The notes under the pieces: generated by a model
What the model was told of the DNA's origin: nothing
Database searches by the model: none
What the model saw: the letters and a program-made list of their open reading frames with translations, nothing else
From: Patescibacteria group bacterium UBA2193
Lineage (GTDB): Bacteria > Patescibacteriota > Minisyncoccia > Moranbacterales > DUUL01
Reading direction: 5' to 3'
DNA length: 7,221 nucleotides
Assembly (NCBI GenBank): GCA_002327335.1
Contig: DCVH01000054.1
Location: 1 to 7,221 of the forward strand
Translations under genes and position numbers: made by a program
Part shown: in pieces, positions 1 to 6,149 of the stretch
How positions within the stretch are numbered: the stretch's first letter is position 1
Layout: each line of letters begins with the position of its first letter

Positions 1-411
1 GGGGATGTGATTGAGCTTTGGAGCGAAGGATGGGATGATTATAAGAAAGGGAGTGTTATCCCAACAACGCATGTTTATCAAAGTGCAACTGATCCGGGAG
101 TGGTGAAATGTTGGCATCTTCATGAAATTCACACTGATCAATTTACTGTTACAAGAGGGAGGTTGCAGGTTTCAATGATTGATGTTCGAGTTGACTCTCC
201 AACTTTCGGTCAGGCAAACAAAGTTATTCTGGGAATTCAAAAACCGAGATTTCTCAAAATTCCACCAGGAATAATGCACGGCTGGAAAGCGTTGGGAGAA
301 GTTGAAAGTATTGTGGTTAATTTTCAATCACACTTGTTTGACGCAAAAGATGAATATAAATTTACTTGGAATTGTGTCATGGAAGAAATTTGGGGACCTA
401 AGAATGGGTAG
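1..411 (+). CDS. rmlC: dTDP-4-dehydrorhamnose 3,5-epimerase-like cupin (RmlC family), 5'-truncated by window edge
   Basis: The family epimerises C3 and C5 of dTDP-4-keto-6-deoxyglucose to give dTDP-4-keto-L-rhamnose in the cytoplasm. The frame is open to base 1. The first visible residues (GDVIEL) resemble what follows the conserved DxRG near the N-terminus of this family, so the GTG at 7 is probably not the true start. Residues are numbered from the first visible codon. GVVKCWHLH (33-41) corresponds to the catalytic-His segment, with H39 the likely base. IDVRVDSPTFG (60-70) matches the family's DxRxxSPTFG strand. IPPGIMHGW (87-95) is the second conserved His region. The usual catalytic Tyr in the C-terminal part appears to be Phe (F113, in SHLFDAKDE). 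About 136 residues are visible; the family usually has 150-190. It is followed by rmlB and rmlD, which supports a dTDP-sugar role. Family assignment is strong; exact activity (3,5-epimerase, 3-epimerase or a non-rhamnose variant) is less certain. Confidence 0.85.
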   Translation, partial: GDVIELWSEGWDDYKKGSVIPTTHVYQSATDPGVVKCWHLHEIHTDQFTVTRGRLQVSMIDVRVDSPTFGQANKVILGIQKPRFLKIPPGIMHGWKALGEVESIVVNFQSHLFDAKDEYKFTWNCVMEEIWGPKNG

Positions 412-450
412 TTGAAATATTTAGATGATTCGACAGCAAAAACATTTTTT

Positions 451-567
451 TGTCATTCCGGATTTAGTCCGGAATCCATTAGTCAGATGACGTTAATTGA
501 TTATTAAAAACAAAAAATGAAGTTAACGTTATTCTCATAATGGATTCCTGCCTTCGCAGGAATGACA
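451..567. repeat. MITE-like element with inverted termini, each able to form a hairpin
   Basis: This 117-bp unit lies between rmlC and rmlB. Its left terminus (451-481) reads TGTCATTCC, a variable centre, then GGAATCCATTA. The right terminus (538-567) is the inverted counterpart: TAATGGATTCC, a centre, then GGAATGACA. Each terminus is itself a hairpin: an 8-bp stem at 455-462/468-475 with loop TTTAG, and an 8-bp stem at 544-551/556-563 with loop CTTC. The outer bases match between the two ends, while the hairpin tips differ (CCGGA versus CCTGC). A further inner pair, ACGTTAA (490-496) and TTAACGT (523-529), extends the symmetry. There is no coding potential. No T-run follows either hairpin, so it does not look like an intrinsic terminator. 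From memory, similar repeats are scattered through many bacterial genomes; the mobile-element reading is inferred from the terminal symmetry. Confidence 0.8.
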
Positions 568-628
568 ACAGCAAGAGATGGTCATAAAATTTAAAAGTAT
601 AAGAAAACGAAGAAGTATTGCAATTAAG

Positions 629-682
629 AAATTAAAAATTAGGATTTATTTACAAAATTAAAAATTAAAAATTCAAAAATTA
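629..682. repeat. AT-rich short tandem repeat upstream of rmlB
   Basis: The leader of rmlB is almost pure A/T. It contains a 7-bp unit ATTAAAA repeated head to tail (657-663, 664-670, then a partial ATT at 671-673), with a partial copy at 631-640 and a variant at 675-681. The repeat ends just before the rmlB ATG at 687. There is no purine-rich ribosome binding site in it. It may simply be low-complexity spacer DNA. An unstructured A/T-rich leader could also aid ribosome access, but that is only a suggestion. Confidence 0.55.
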
Positions 683-686
683 ATCC

Positions 687-1703
687 ATGAAAATACTAAT
701 CACTGGAGGAGCAGGGTTCATCGGTTCAAATTTCATTCATTATTGGGCAAAAAATCATTTGGAAGATGAAATTGTAAATGTTGATGTTTTGACTTATGCT
801 GGGAATTTAGAGAATTTGAAAGATGTTGAAAGTTTGAAAAATTACAAATTTATTAAAATCGATATTGCTCAAAAGGATGAGGTGGAAAAAGTGATTTCTT
901 CCGAAAAGCCGGATGTGATTGTTAGTTTTGCTGCTGAATCTCATGTGGATCGTTCAATTCTGGGGCCGGAAGAATTTGTGAGAACAAATGTTTTGGGGAC
1001 CTTTAATTTGCTTGAAGCAGCTCGTCAGAACGGAAATATTCGTTTTCATCATGTTTCTACGGACGAAGTTTTTGGTTCCTTGGGACCAAATGATGATCCA
1101 TTCAATGAAGCCACTCCTTATGACCCCAGAAGCCCTTACAGCGCTTCCAAGGCGTCTTCGGACCACTTGGTGCGATCATATTTTCACACTTTTAATTTGC
1201 CGATCACTATTTCAAATTGTTCCAATAATTATGGGCCATATATGTTTCCGGAAAAATTAATGCCGTTGTTTATTACTAATTTGATTGAAGATAAAAAAAT
1301 TCCACTCTATGGAGATGGAATGAATGTGCGTGATTGGCTTTGGGTGGAAGACCATTGTCGAGCAATTGATTTGATTTTGCAAAAAGGAAAAATCGGAGAA
1401 ACCTATTGTGTTGGCGGAGCAACTGAAAAAACCAACAAGGAAATTACTTACAAAATTCTTGAATTGATGAAAAAGGGAGAAGAATCGATTGAATTTGTGG
1501 CAGACAGAAAAGGCCATGACAAAAGATATGCAATCGATTTTTCCAAAATCAAAAATGAATTGAGTTGGGAACCGCAAGTTGATTTTTCGGACGGAATGAA
1601 GATGATAGTTGATTGGTACCAAAAAAATCAAGTTTGGTGGAAAGCGGTGAAATCAGGAGTGTATGCTGATTATTACAAAAAAAATTACGAGAATAGAAAT
1701 TAA
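687..1703 (+). CDS. rmlB: dTDP-glucose 4,6-dehydratase
   Basis: An extended short-chain dehydrogenase that converts dTDP-glucose to dTDP-4-keto-6-deoxyglucose using tightly bound NAD+; it is the second step of dTDP-L-rhamnose synthesis in the cytoplasm. At 338 residues it has the family's usual size. The Rossmann motif GGAGFIG (7-13) starts right after the initiating Met, which fixes the ATG at 687. DVLTYAGNLENL (33-44) is a typical RmlB signature. The catalytic residues are all visible: T125-D126-E127 in STDEVFG, and Y151/K155 in the YxxxK motif (YSASKA). NNYGPYMFPEKLMP (180-193), GDGMNVRDWLWVEDH (209-223) and DRKGHDKRYAID (273-284) are the usual sugar-nucleotide binding segments. It is separated from rmlC by 275 bp holding a palindromic element, and from rmlD by 11 bp. 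No Shine-Dalgarno sequence precedes the start. Nothing suggests loss of function. Confidence 0.97.
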   Translation: MKILITGGAGFIGSNFIHYWAKNHLEDEIVNVDVLTYAGNLENLKDVESLKNYKFIKIDIAQKDEVEKVISSEKPDVIVSFAAESHVDRSILGPEEFVRTNVLGTFNLLEAARQNGNIRFHHVSTDEVFGSLGPNDDPFNEATPYDPRSPYSASKASSDHLVRSYFHTFNLPITISNCSNNYGPYMFPEKLMPLFITNLIEDKKIPLYGDGMNVRDWLWVEDHCRAIDLILQKGKIGETYCVGGATEKTNKEITYKILELMKKGEESIEFVADRKGHDKRYAIDFSKIKNELSWEPQVDFSDGMKMIVDWYQKNQVWWKAVKSGVYADYYKKNYENRN

Positions 1704-1714
1704 GAACAAGTGCT

Positions 1715-2584
1715 ATGAAAAAAGTTTTAGTTATTGGGGCAAGAGGGATGCTTGGCGGAGAGATTGTGAAACAATTTGGTCAAGATGAAAATTATGAAGT
1801 GCTTGGTTGGGATTTTGGGGAAATTGACATTACTGATGCAGAATCATCAAATGAAAAAATCAGACAAGAAGAGCCTGAAATCATAATTAATTGCGCAGCA
1901 TATAATAATGTTGATGAGGCAGAGACTGAAGAGGGTTTCAAAAAAGCGCTGGCGCTTAATGCTGATGCGCCAAAAACATTAGCAGAAATTGCGAAAGAAA
2001 TCGATGCGGTTTTTGTGCAATATGTCACGGACTATGTCTTTGATGGAGAAAAAGGTGAATATGTTGAAGATGACGAAAAAAGTCCGATTTCAAAATATGG
2101 TGAATCAAAAGCAAGAGGTGAGGATAATGTGAAAAAAGTTGGAGGGAAATATTATTTAGTCAGAATTTCGAAACTCTTTGGTTTGCCAGGAAAAAGTGAG
2201 AATGCCAAAAAAAGTTTTTTCGAAACAATGTTAAATCTGGCAAAAGAAAGAAACGAATTAAAAGGAGTGGATAGTGAAAAATCTTGTTTCACTTATGTTT
2301 CTGATTTAGCGGAGGCAACCAAGAGTCTTCTTGAAGAAAAATATCCATTTGGCGTGTATCATCTTATTAACGAAGGGGCAGTTACTTGGTATGAGGGAGT
2401 GTTGAAATTATTTGAAATCGCTGGCATCAAAAATGTAAGCGTTTTGCCGGTTGGATCCGATGAATTTCCGAGACTAGCGAAGATAGCGAAGTCAACGGTG
2501 TTGATTAATACAAAATTTCCAAAATTGCGTCACTACGAAGATGCAATCAAAGATTGGCTTGATAAAAGGGATAAAATCGGGTAG
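1715..2584 (+). CDS. rmlD: dTDP-4-dehydrorhamnose reductase (RmlD family)
   Basis: The family reduces dTDP-4-keto-L-rhamnose to dTDP-L-rhamnose with NAD(P)H, the last step of the pathway. The 289 residues match the usual length. Visible features are the Rossmann motif GARGMLG (8-14), NCAAYNNVDEAE (59-70), VTDYVFDG (104-111) and the catalytic YxxxK (Y128, K132) in KYGESKARGE. Several usually conserved places differ. The RTSW-(L/V)-(Y/F)-G segment reads RISKLFG (150-156), with Lys where Trp is common. The D-x-x-x-G-x-P-T segment reads DSEKSCFT (186-193). The RP-x-x-S-x-L motif near the C-terminus is replaced by RLAKIAKSTVL (253-263). These differences suggest a divergent RmlD subfamily or a related sugar-nucleotide reductase. 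Its position 11 bp after rmlB favours action in the same pathway, probably from the same transcript. Confidence 0.88.
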   Translation: MKKVLVIGARGMLGGEIVKQFGQDENYEVLGWDFGEIDITDAESSNEKIRQEEPEIIINCAAYNNVDEAETEEGFKKALALNADAPKTLAEIAKEIDAVFVQYVTDYVFDGEKGEYVEDDEKSPISKYGESKARGEDNVKKVGGKYYLVRISKLFGLPGKSENAKKSFFETMLNLAKERNELKGVDSEKSCFTYVSDLAEATKSLLEEKYPFGVYHLINEGAVTWYEGVLKLFEIAGIKNVSVLPVGSDEFPRLAKIAKSTVLINTKFPKLRHYEDAIKDWLDKRDKIG

Positions 2585-2618
2585 AATAGGTTGAAACATA
2601 TTATGCCAGTTTCTTGAC

Positions 2619-2694
2619 AGCAAAGAGTATATATTTTTATCCAAACGAGTCGTTTCACTTTGTCTAAGGTGGATAAAAACATATACTCTTTGCT
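2619..2694. repeat. 25-bp imperfect inverted repeat (long hairpin) between rmlD and the NIF3-family gene
   Basis: The left arm at 2619-2643 and right arm at 2670-2694 are complementary over 25 positions with one mismatch (A2633 opposite C2680). They enclose a 26-base loop (2644-2669). The loop holds a small second hairpin, AAACG (2643-2647) with CGTTT (2651-2655). If transcribed from the minus strand, the mismatch becomes a G-U wobble and the stem is unbroken, so an RNA in that direction would fold slightly better. No T-tract follows on either strand, which argues against a simple intrinsic terminator. It could be a very small transposable-type repeat, a structured RNA, or a transcription-end or processing stem for the rml genes. 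The symmetry is certain; the role is unknown. Confidence 0.8.
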
Positions 2695-2730
2695 CGTCTA
2701 GTCTGTTTAATCATTTGTAATTATAAAAAA

Positions 2731-3681
2731 ATGAATGTAAAAGAAATATTTGACCTAGGGGTTGAACTGGGAATAAAGAATGATTTTCGAACAAAAACTG
2801 AAATAAAAGAATTTTTGGGAAGAAAAAAAGAAGAATATGAAAAATTGCCCAAAGATGAAAAAGAATTTTTTGATAAAGACAGATTAACAAATCCTTATTC
2901 AGACACAAAAATTCATTTTAATGACGGGAAAAAGAATGTTAAAAAAGTTTTGGCGGGGATTGATATCACGATGGGTGGACTTCTTATCGCAAGAGAGTTT
3001 GGAGTGGACTTAATAATTAATCACCATCCAATCGGAGCTGCTTTGGCGGGGATTGATGATGTGATGGATTATCAAGTTGATATGATGGAAAAGTATGGAG
3101 TGCCAGTAACGATTGCGGAAAAAATGATACACAAAAGAATTTCGGAAGTTGCCAGAGGGGTGAGCGCTTCTAATCACTATGCAACAATAGACGCTGCAAA
3201 ATTATTGGGAATTAATTTGATCAATGTGCATACGCCAGCTGATAATTGTGTTGCAAAATTCGTTGAAGAAAAAATCAGCAAAGTTAAGATTCGAATTGTG
3301 GAAGATGTTATGAAAGTTTTGATGAACATTGAGGAATATCGTGAAGCAAAGAAAAAGGGATTTGGTCCAATTCTTTTCACTGGTTCTCCAAAAAATCGTT
3401 GTGGCAAAGTTGTTATAACTGAAATGACCGGGGGGACAGAGGGATCCAAGGAGATTTATCAGACGATGGCAAATGCTGGAATTGGGACGATTGTCAGTAT
3501 GCACCAAAGCGAGGAACATCGAAAAGCGGCGGAAGCAGCGCATTTGAATGTGATTATTGCTGGACATATTTCTTCTGATTCAATTGGAATGAATATTTAT
3601 CTTGATGAACTAGAGAAAAAGGGAATTGAGATTATTCCTTTTTCCGGATTGATTCGAGTTTCGAGAAGTAAGAAAAAGTAG
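2731..3681 (+). CDS. NIF3-superfamily metal-binding protein, long divergent subfamily
   Basis: This 316-residue protein belongs to the NIF3 (NGG1p-interacting factor 3 / YbgI, DUF34) superfamily. These are cytoplasmic proteins with a two-metal site whose biochemical role is still debated; the 'GTP cyclohydrolase 1 type 2' label given to some members is not safe to carry over. Visible signatures are VLAGIDIT (73-80), INHHPIG (96-102) with the His pair H98-H99, a central HTPADN (167-172), and the C-terminal AGHISSDSIGMN (277-288), where H279 and D283 sit at the expected metal-ligand region (Glu is more usual for the latter). The first ~70 residues are highly charged, include TNPYSDTKI (53-61), and replace the usual short N-terminus with its W-D-N-x-G-L motif. 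I recall a similar long type in Firmicutes and other bacteria. It stands alone between two intergenic inverted repeats. The ATG at 2731 has no Shine-Dalgarno; a TATAAA lies at 2722-2727. Confidence 0.85.
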   Translation: MNVKEIFDLGVELGIKNDFRTKTEIKEFLGRKKEEYEKLPKDEKEFFDKDRLTNPYSDTKIHFNDGKKNVKKVLAGIDITMGGLLIAREFGVDLIINHHPIGAALAGIDDVMDYQVDMMEKYGVPVTIAEKMIHKRISEVARGVSASNHYATIDAAKLLGINLINVHTPADNCVAKFVEEKISKVKIRIVEDVMKVLMNIEEYREAKKKGFGPILFTGSPKNRCGKVVITEMTGGTEGSKEIYQTMANAGIGTIVSMHQSEEHRKAAEAAHLNVIIAGHISSDSIGMNIYLDELEKKGIEIIPFSGLIRVSRSKKK

Positions 3682-3739
3682 CGCGTAAAAATCTTTCTGT
3701 TAGACGTGTTATTACTAATTAAAATTTTTCTGTTTGCAG

Positions 3740-3789
3740 ATCCTTCGACTGCGGTTTAATTAAAAAATTAAACCTCCGCTCAGGATGAC
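3740..3789. repeat. Nested palindromic repeat upstream of the M16 peptidase gene
   Basis: A central 9-bp stem (GGTTTAATT at 3753-3761 with AATTAAACC at 3766-3774, loop AAAA) sits inside outer complementary pieces ATCCT (3740-3744) and AGGAT (3782-3786). The outer sequence, ATCCTTCGACT on the left and TCCGCTCAGGATGACA on the right, resembles a repeat I remember from many uncultured-bacterium genomes. It ends in ATGACA like the element at 451-567, though the rest differs. No T-run follows the stem on the + strand, so termination of the NIF3-family gene here is possible but not shown. Confidence 0.6.
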
Positions 3790-3808
3790 AGTTTAATGTA
3801 AAAAAATA

Positions 3809-5080
3809 ATGAATTATAAAAAAATTAAATTAAAAAATGGGTTGAGAGTTGTTCTGGTTCCGATGAATGAAACGCAAACTGTGACTGCGCAAATTCTTGT
3901 GGAAACTGGTTCAAAATATGAAATCAAGAAGACAAGCGGAATTTCTCATTTCTTGGAGCATATGGTTTTTAAAGGAACAAAAAAGCGACCTACTTCAAAA
4001 ATGGCGATGGAGGAAATCGAAAGCATTGGAGGTATGTCGAATGCATTTACGAGCAAAGAGCAAACCGGTTATTATGTGAAAACCCCGAAGCAACACTGGA
4101 AGTTGGCGCTTGATGTTGTTAGCGATATTTTTCTTAATCCCTTGCTTCCCGAAAAAGAACTTGAAAAAGAGCGGGGAGTAATTTTACAGGAAGAATCGAT
4201 GTATAAAGATATGCCAGTCCGATATGTTTGGGATGTTTTTGAAGAACTTCTATATGGTGATCAACCAGCGGGATGGGGCATTGTTGGCAATCAAAAAAGC
4301 ATTCGAACAATTTCTCGCAAAGATTTGGTGGAATATTTTAAAAAATATTATTCCATGAATTCAGCGGTCATGATTTTGGCTGGAAATTTTGATGAAAAGG
4401 AAGCTTTGCAAGAAATTGAAAAGATATTCAGCGCTCAATCGAAAAAAAATGGAAAAAATAAGAAGAAAAAAGTTATTGAAAAACAAACCACTCCTCAACT
4501 AAAAATTCATTTCAAAGAAACGGACCAAACTCATCTTTTGATGGGATTCCGAGCTTGTGACATGTTTTCCGAGGATCGTTTCCCAATGGTTTTGGCAGGA
4601 ACAATTCTTGGTGGCAACATGAGCAGTCGATTGTTCAATTTGTTGCGAGAAAAACATGGCTTAACTTATTATGTTGATGCAGCGTCAGATCAATCAACGG
4701 ACTCTGGTTATTTTTTTGCAAGGGCTGGCGTTGAACATGCTAATTTGAAAAAGGTAGTCGAATTAATTATCAAGGAAGTGAAAGTTCTCAAGGCTAAGAA
4801 AGTTTCTTCAAAAGAATTGAAAAATGCCAAAGAGTATTTGAAGGGAATGATGACGATGTCATTGGAAGATTCCAGTTCTGTTGCCTCATTTTTGGGGGAT
4901 CAAGAGCTTTTTCGAGAAGAAATTAAGCAACCAGACGAGTTGTTTGCTGAAATAGACAAAGTTACTATAGGTGATATAATCAAGGTGTCCCAAAAATATT
5001 TGATTGGGCGAAATCTCAACTTGGCAGTTGTCGGTCCGCATAAAAATGAGGATGAAATAAAAAGATTTTTAAAGATCTGA
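3809..5080 (+). CDS. M16-family zinc metallopeptidase (processing-peptidase-like)
   Basis: A zinc endopeptidase of the M16 (inverzincin) family, related to mitochondrial processing peptidase beta and the bacterial PqqL/YmxG type. At 423 residues it has the size of the single-chain bacterial M16B type, made of two homologous halves. The inverted zinc motif HxxEH is intact (H47-F-L-E50-H51 in HFLEHMVFKGT). The third ligand lies 77 residues on at E128, with the supporting E121 in ERGVILQEES (121-130). The second half contains GGNMSSRLFNLLREKHGLTYYV (from 268), where R274 and Y287/Y288 match the substrate-binding Arg/Tyr of the C-domain. A lysine-rich linker (about 212-222) joins the halves. There is no signal peptide, so it probably acts in the cytoplasm. 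It opens a run of four closely spaced genes; the next starts 4 bp after its TGA stop. The natural substrate cannot be read from the sequence. Confidence 0.95.
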   Translation: MNYKKIKLKNGLRVVLVPMNETQTVTAQILVETGSKYEIKKTSGISHFLEHMVFKGTKKRPTSKMAMEEIESIGGMSNAFTSKEQTGYYVKTPKQHWKLALDVVSDIFLNPLLPEKELEKERGVILQEESMYKDMPVRYVWDVFEELLYGDQPAGWGIVGNQKSIRTISRKDLVEYFKKYYSMNSAVMILAGNFDEKEALQEIEKIFSAQSKKNGKNKKKKVIEKQTTPQLKIHFKETDQTHLLMGFRACDMFSEDRFPMVLAGTILGGNMSSRLFNLLREKHGLTYYVDAASDQSTDSGYFFARAGVEHANLKKVVELIIKEVKVLKAKKVSSKELKNAKEYLKGMMTMSLEDSSSVASFLGDQELFREEIKQPDELFAEIDKVTIGDIIKVSQKYLIGRNLNLAVVGPHKNEDEIKRFLKI

Positions 5081-5084
5081 TTTT

Positions 5085-6146
5085 ATGATAAATAAATTAG
5101 AAATTAATATCTCAAGTGGAACCGTTTGGAGAACAATACTGATTGTGTTGGCACTTTGGTTTGTTTATTTGATCAAGGACATTTTGCTTCTGCTTTTTGT
5201 GGCAATTCTTCTCGTGAGCGCTGCTCAGCCGATTGTTGAGGGGTTGGAAAAAAGAAAAATTCCAAGAACCCTGACTACCGTTGTGCTTTATGCTATCGGC
5301 TTGTCTTTTATTTGTGGAGTAATTTATCTGATTGCCCCAGTAATAGTCGAAGAGTTTCAACAATTAAGCAAGAATCTTCCGCAATATTTTAATGGAATAA
5401 GTGGCTTTGTTAATAATTTGACTGCACTTGCAGCTGATTATAATGCGGAGGATAGCTTTCAGAAACTGATAGAAAATTCTTCTTCGAGGATTGCAGAACT
5501 TTTTTCTCAGGCATTTTCTAATGCATTCGTTTTTTTGGGTGGTTTATTCAAAATATTATTGGTTTTTTCCTTGTCTTTTTATATGCTTGTTAAGAAGGAC
5601 GGAATTCGTGGTTTCATTCGAGCGGTTACTCCAAAAAAACATCAGGAGTATGTTTTTGATTTGACTTCGAGAATTCAGTACAAAATGGGACGTTGGATGG
5701 TTGGTCAATTCACTTTGGCGGTAATTATTTTTGCGCTAGATTTTATCGTTTTGTCTTCTTTCGGCGTTCCATACGCTCTCATATTGGCTTTGATGGGAGG
5801 ACTTTTCGAAGTTATTCCATATCTTGGGCCAATGTTGGCTTTCATTCCCGCTGTATTATTGGCACTAACAATTTCTCCGATAACAGCTCTGTTTGTCGCC
5901 TTTTTGTATATCATCATCCAACAATTAGAAAATAATGTCCTCGTGCCTCTTGTTATGAAAAAAGCAGTTGGGCTTGACCCGGTGGTAATTATCTTATCCC
6001 TTCTGATTGGTGGAATTCTGGCTGGTTTTATGGGGGTGCTCATCGCAGTTCCTTTCGCTACCGCTGTTAGTGTTTTCATGAATGATTTATTGGATAACAA
6101 GAAGAAGGATGAGGAATTGGAAGAAATTAAAAATATTCAAGCCTAG
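5085..6146 (+). CDS. AI-2E/PerM family (UPF0118) multi-span membrane protein
   Basis: A 353-residue integral membrane protein of the family that includes TqsA and PerM. Hydrophobic segments are visible at about 14-30, 32-47, 65-86, 146-168, 208-226, 229-243, 248-275 and 298-331. A mainly soluble amphipathic stretch lies between the third and fourth (about 88-145), as is typical. Family signatures are FEVIPYLGPMLAFIPA (241-256), QQLENNVLVPLVM (279-291) and GLDPVVIILSLLIGG (296-310). Members have been linked to autoinducer-2 export or to sodium/proton exchange, and most are uncharacterised, so the substrate here is unknown. The acidic/lysine-rich tail (about 336-350) is probably cytoplasmic. 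It sits 4 bp after the M16 gene and 3 bp before thpR, implying co-transcription. Confidence 0.93.
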   Translation: MINKLEINISSGTVWRTILIVLALWFVYLIKDILLLLFVAILLVSAAQPIVEGLEKRKIPRTLTTVVLYAIGLSFICGVIYLIAPVIVEEFQQLSKNLPQYFNGISGFVNNLTALAADYNAEDSFQKLIENSSSRIAELFSQAFSNAFVFLGGLFKILLVFSLSFYMLVKKDGIRGFIRAVTPKKHQEYVFDLTSRIQYKMGRWMVGQFTLAVIIFALDFIVLSSFGVPYALILALMGGLFEVIPYLGPMLAFIPAVLLALTISPITALFVAFLYIIIQQLENNVLVPLVMKKAVGLDPVVIILSLLIGGILAGFMGVLIAVPFATAVSVFMNDLLDNKKKDEELEEIKNIQA

Positions 6147-6149
6147 TCT

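Noticed and set aside
433..574. ACAGCAA at 433-439 and 568-574 as a target-site duplication of the 451-567 element
   Set aside because: The left copy is 11 bases away from the element end while the right copy abuts it, and seven bases of A-rich sequence can repeat by chance.
2614..2642. Perfect TTGACA (2614-2619) as a promoter -35 before the NIF3-family gene
   Set aside because: At 16-18 bp spacing the -10 candidates (TTTATC, TTATCC) are poor, and the A/T-rich TATATT is only 10 bp away. It also overlaps the arm of the inverted repeat, so a chance match is as likely.
3687..3734. Imperfect direct repeat (about 13 of 15 bases, near 3687-3701 and 3720-3734) after the NIF3-family gene
   Set aside because: Only two copies, short, and rich in A and T; too weak to call an operator or repeat array.
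5078..5095. TGA as a sense codon (Gly or Trp), as in some Patescibacteria-related lineages
   Set aside because: The M16 gene ends sensibly at this TGA, the next gene starts 4 bp later, and no gene has an internal TGA, so the standard bacterial code fits.
5705..6100. Minus-strand open frame opposite the AI-2E-type gene
   Set aside because: It lies wholly inside a well-supported membrane-protein gene and its translation shows no recognisable domain.
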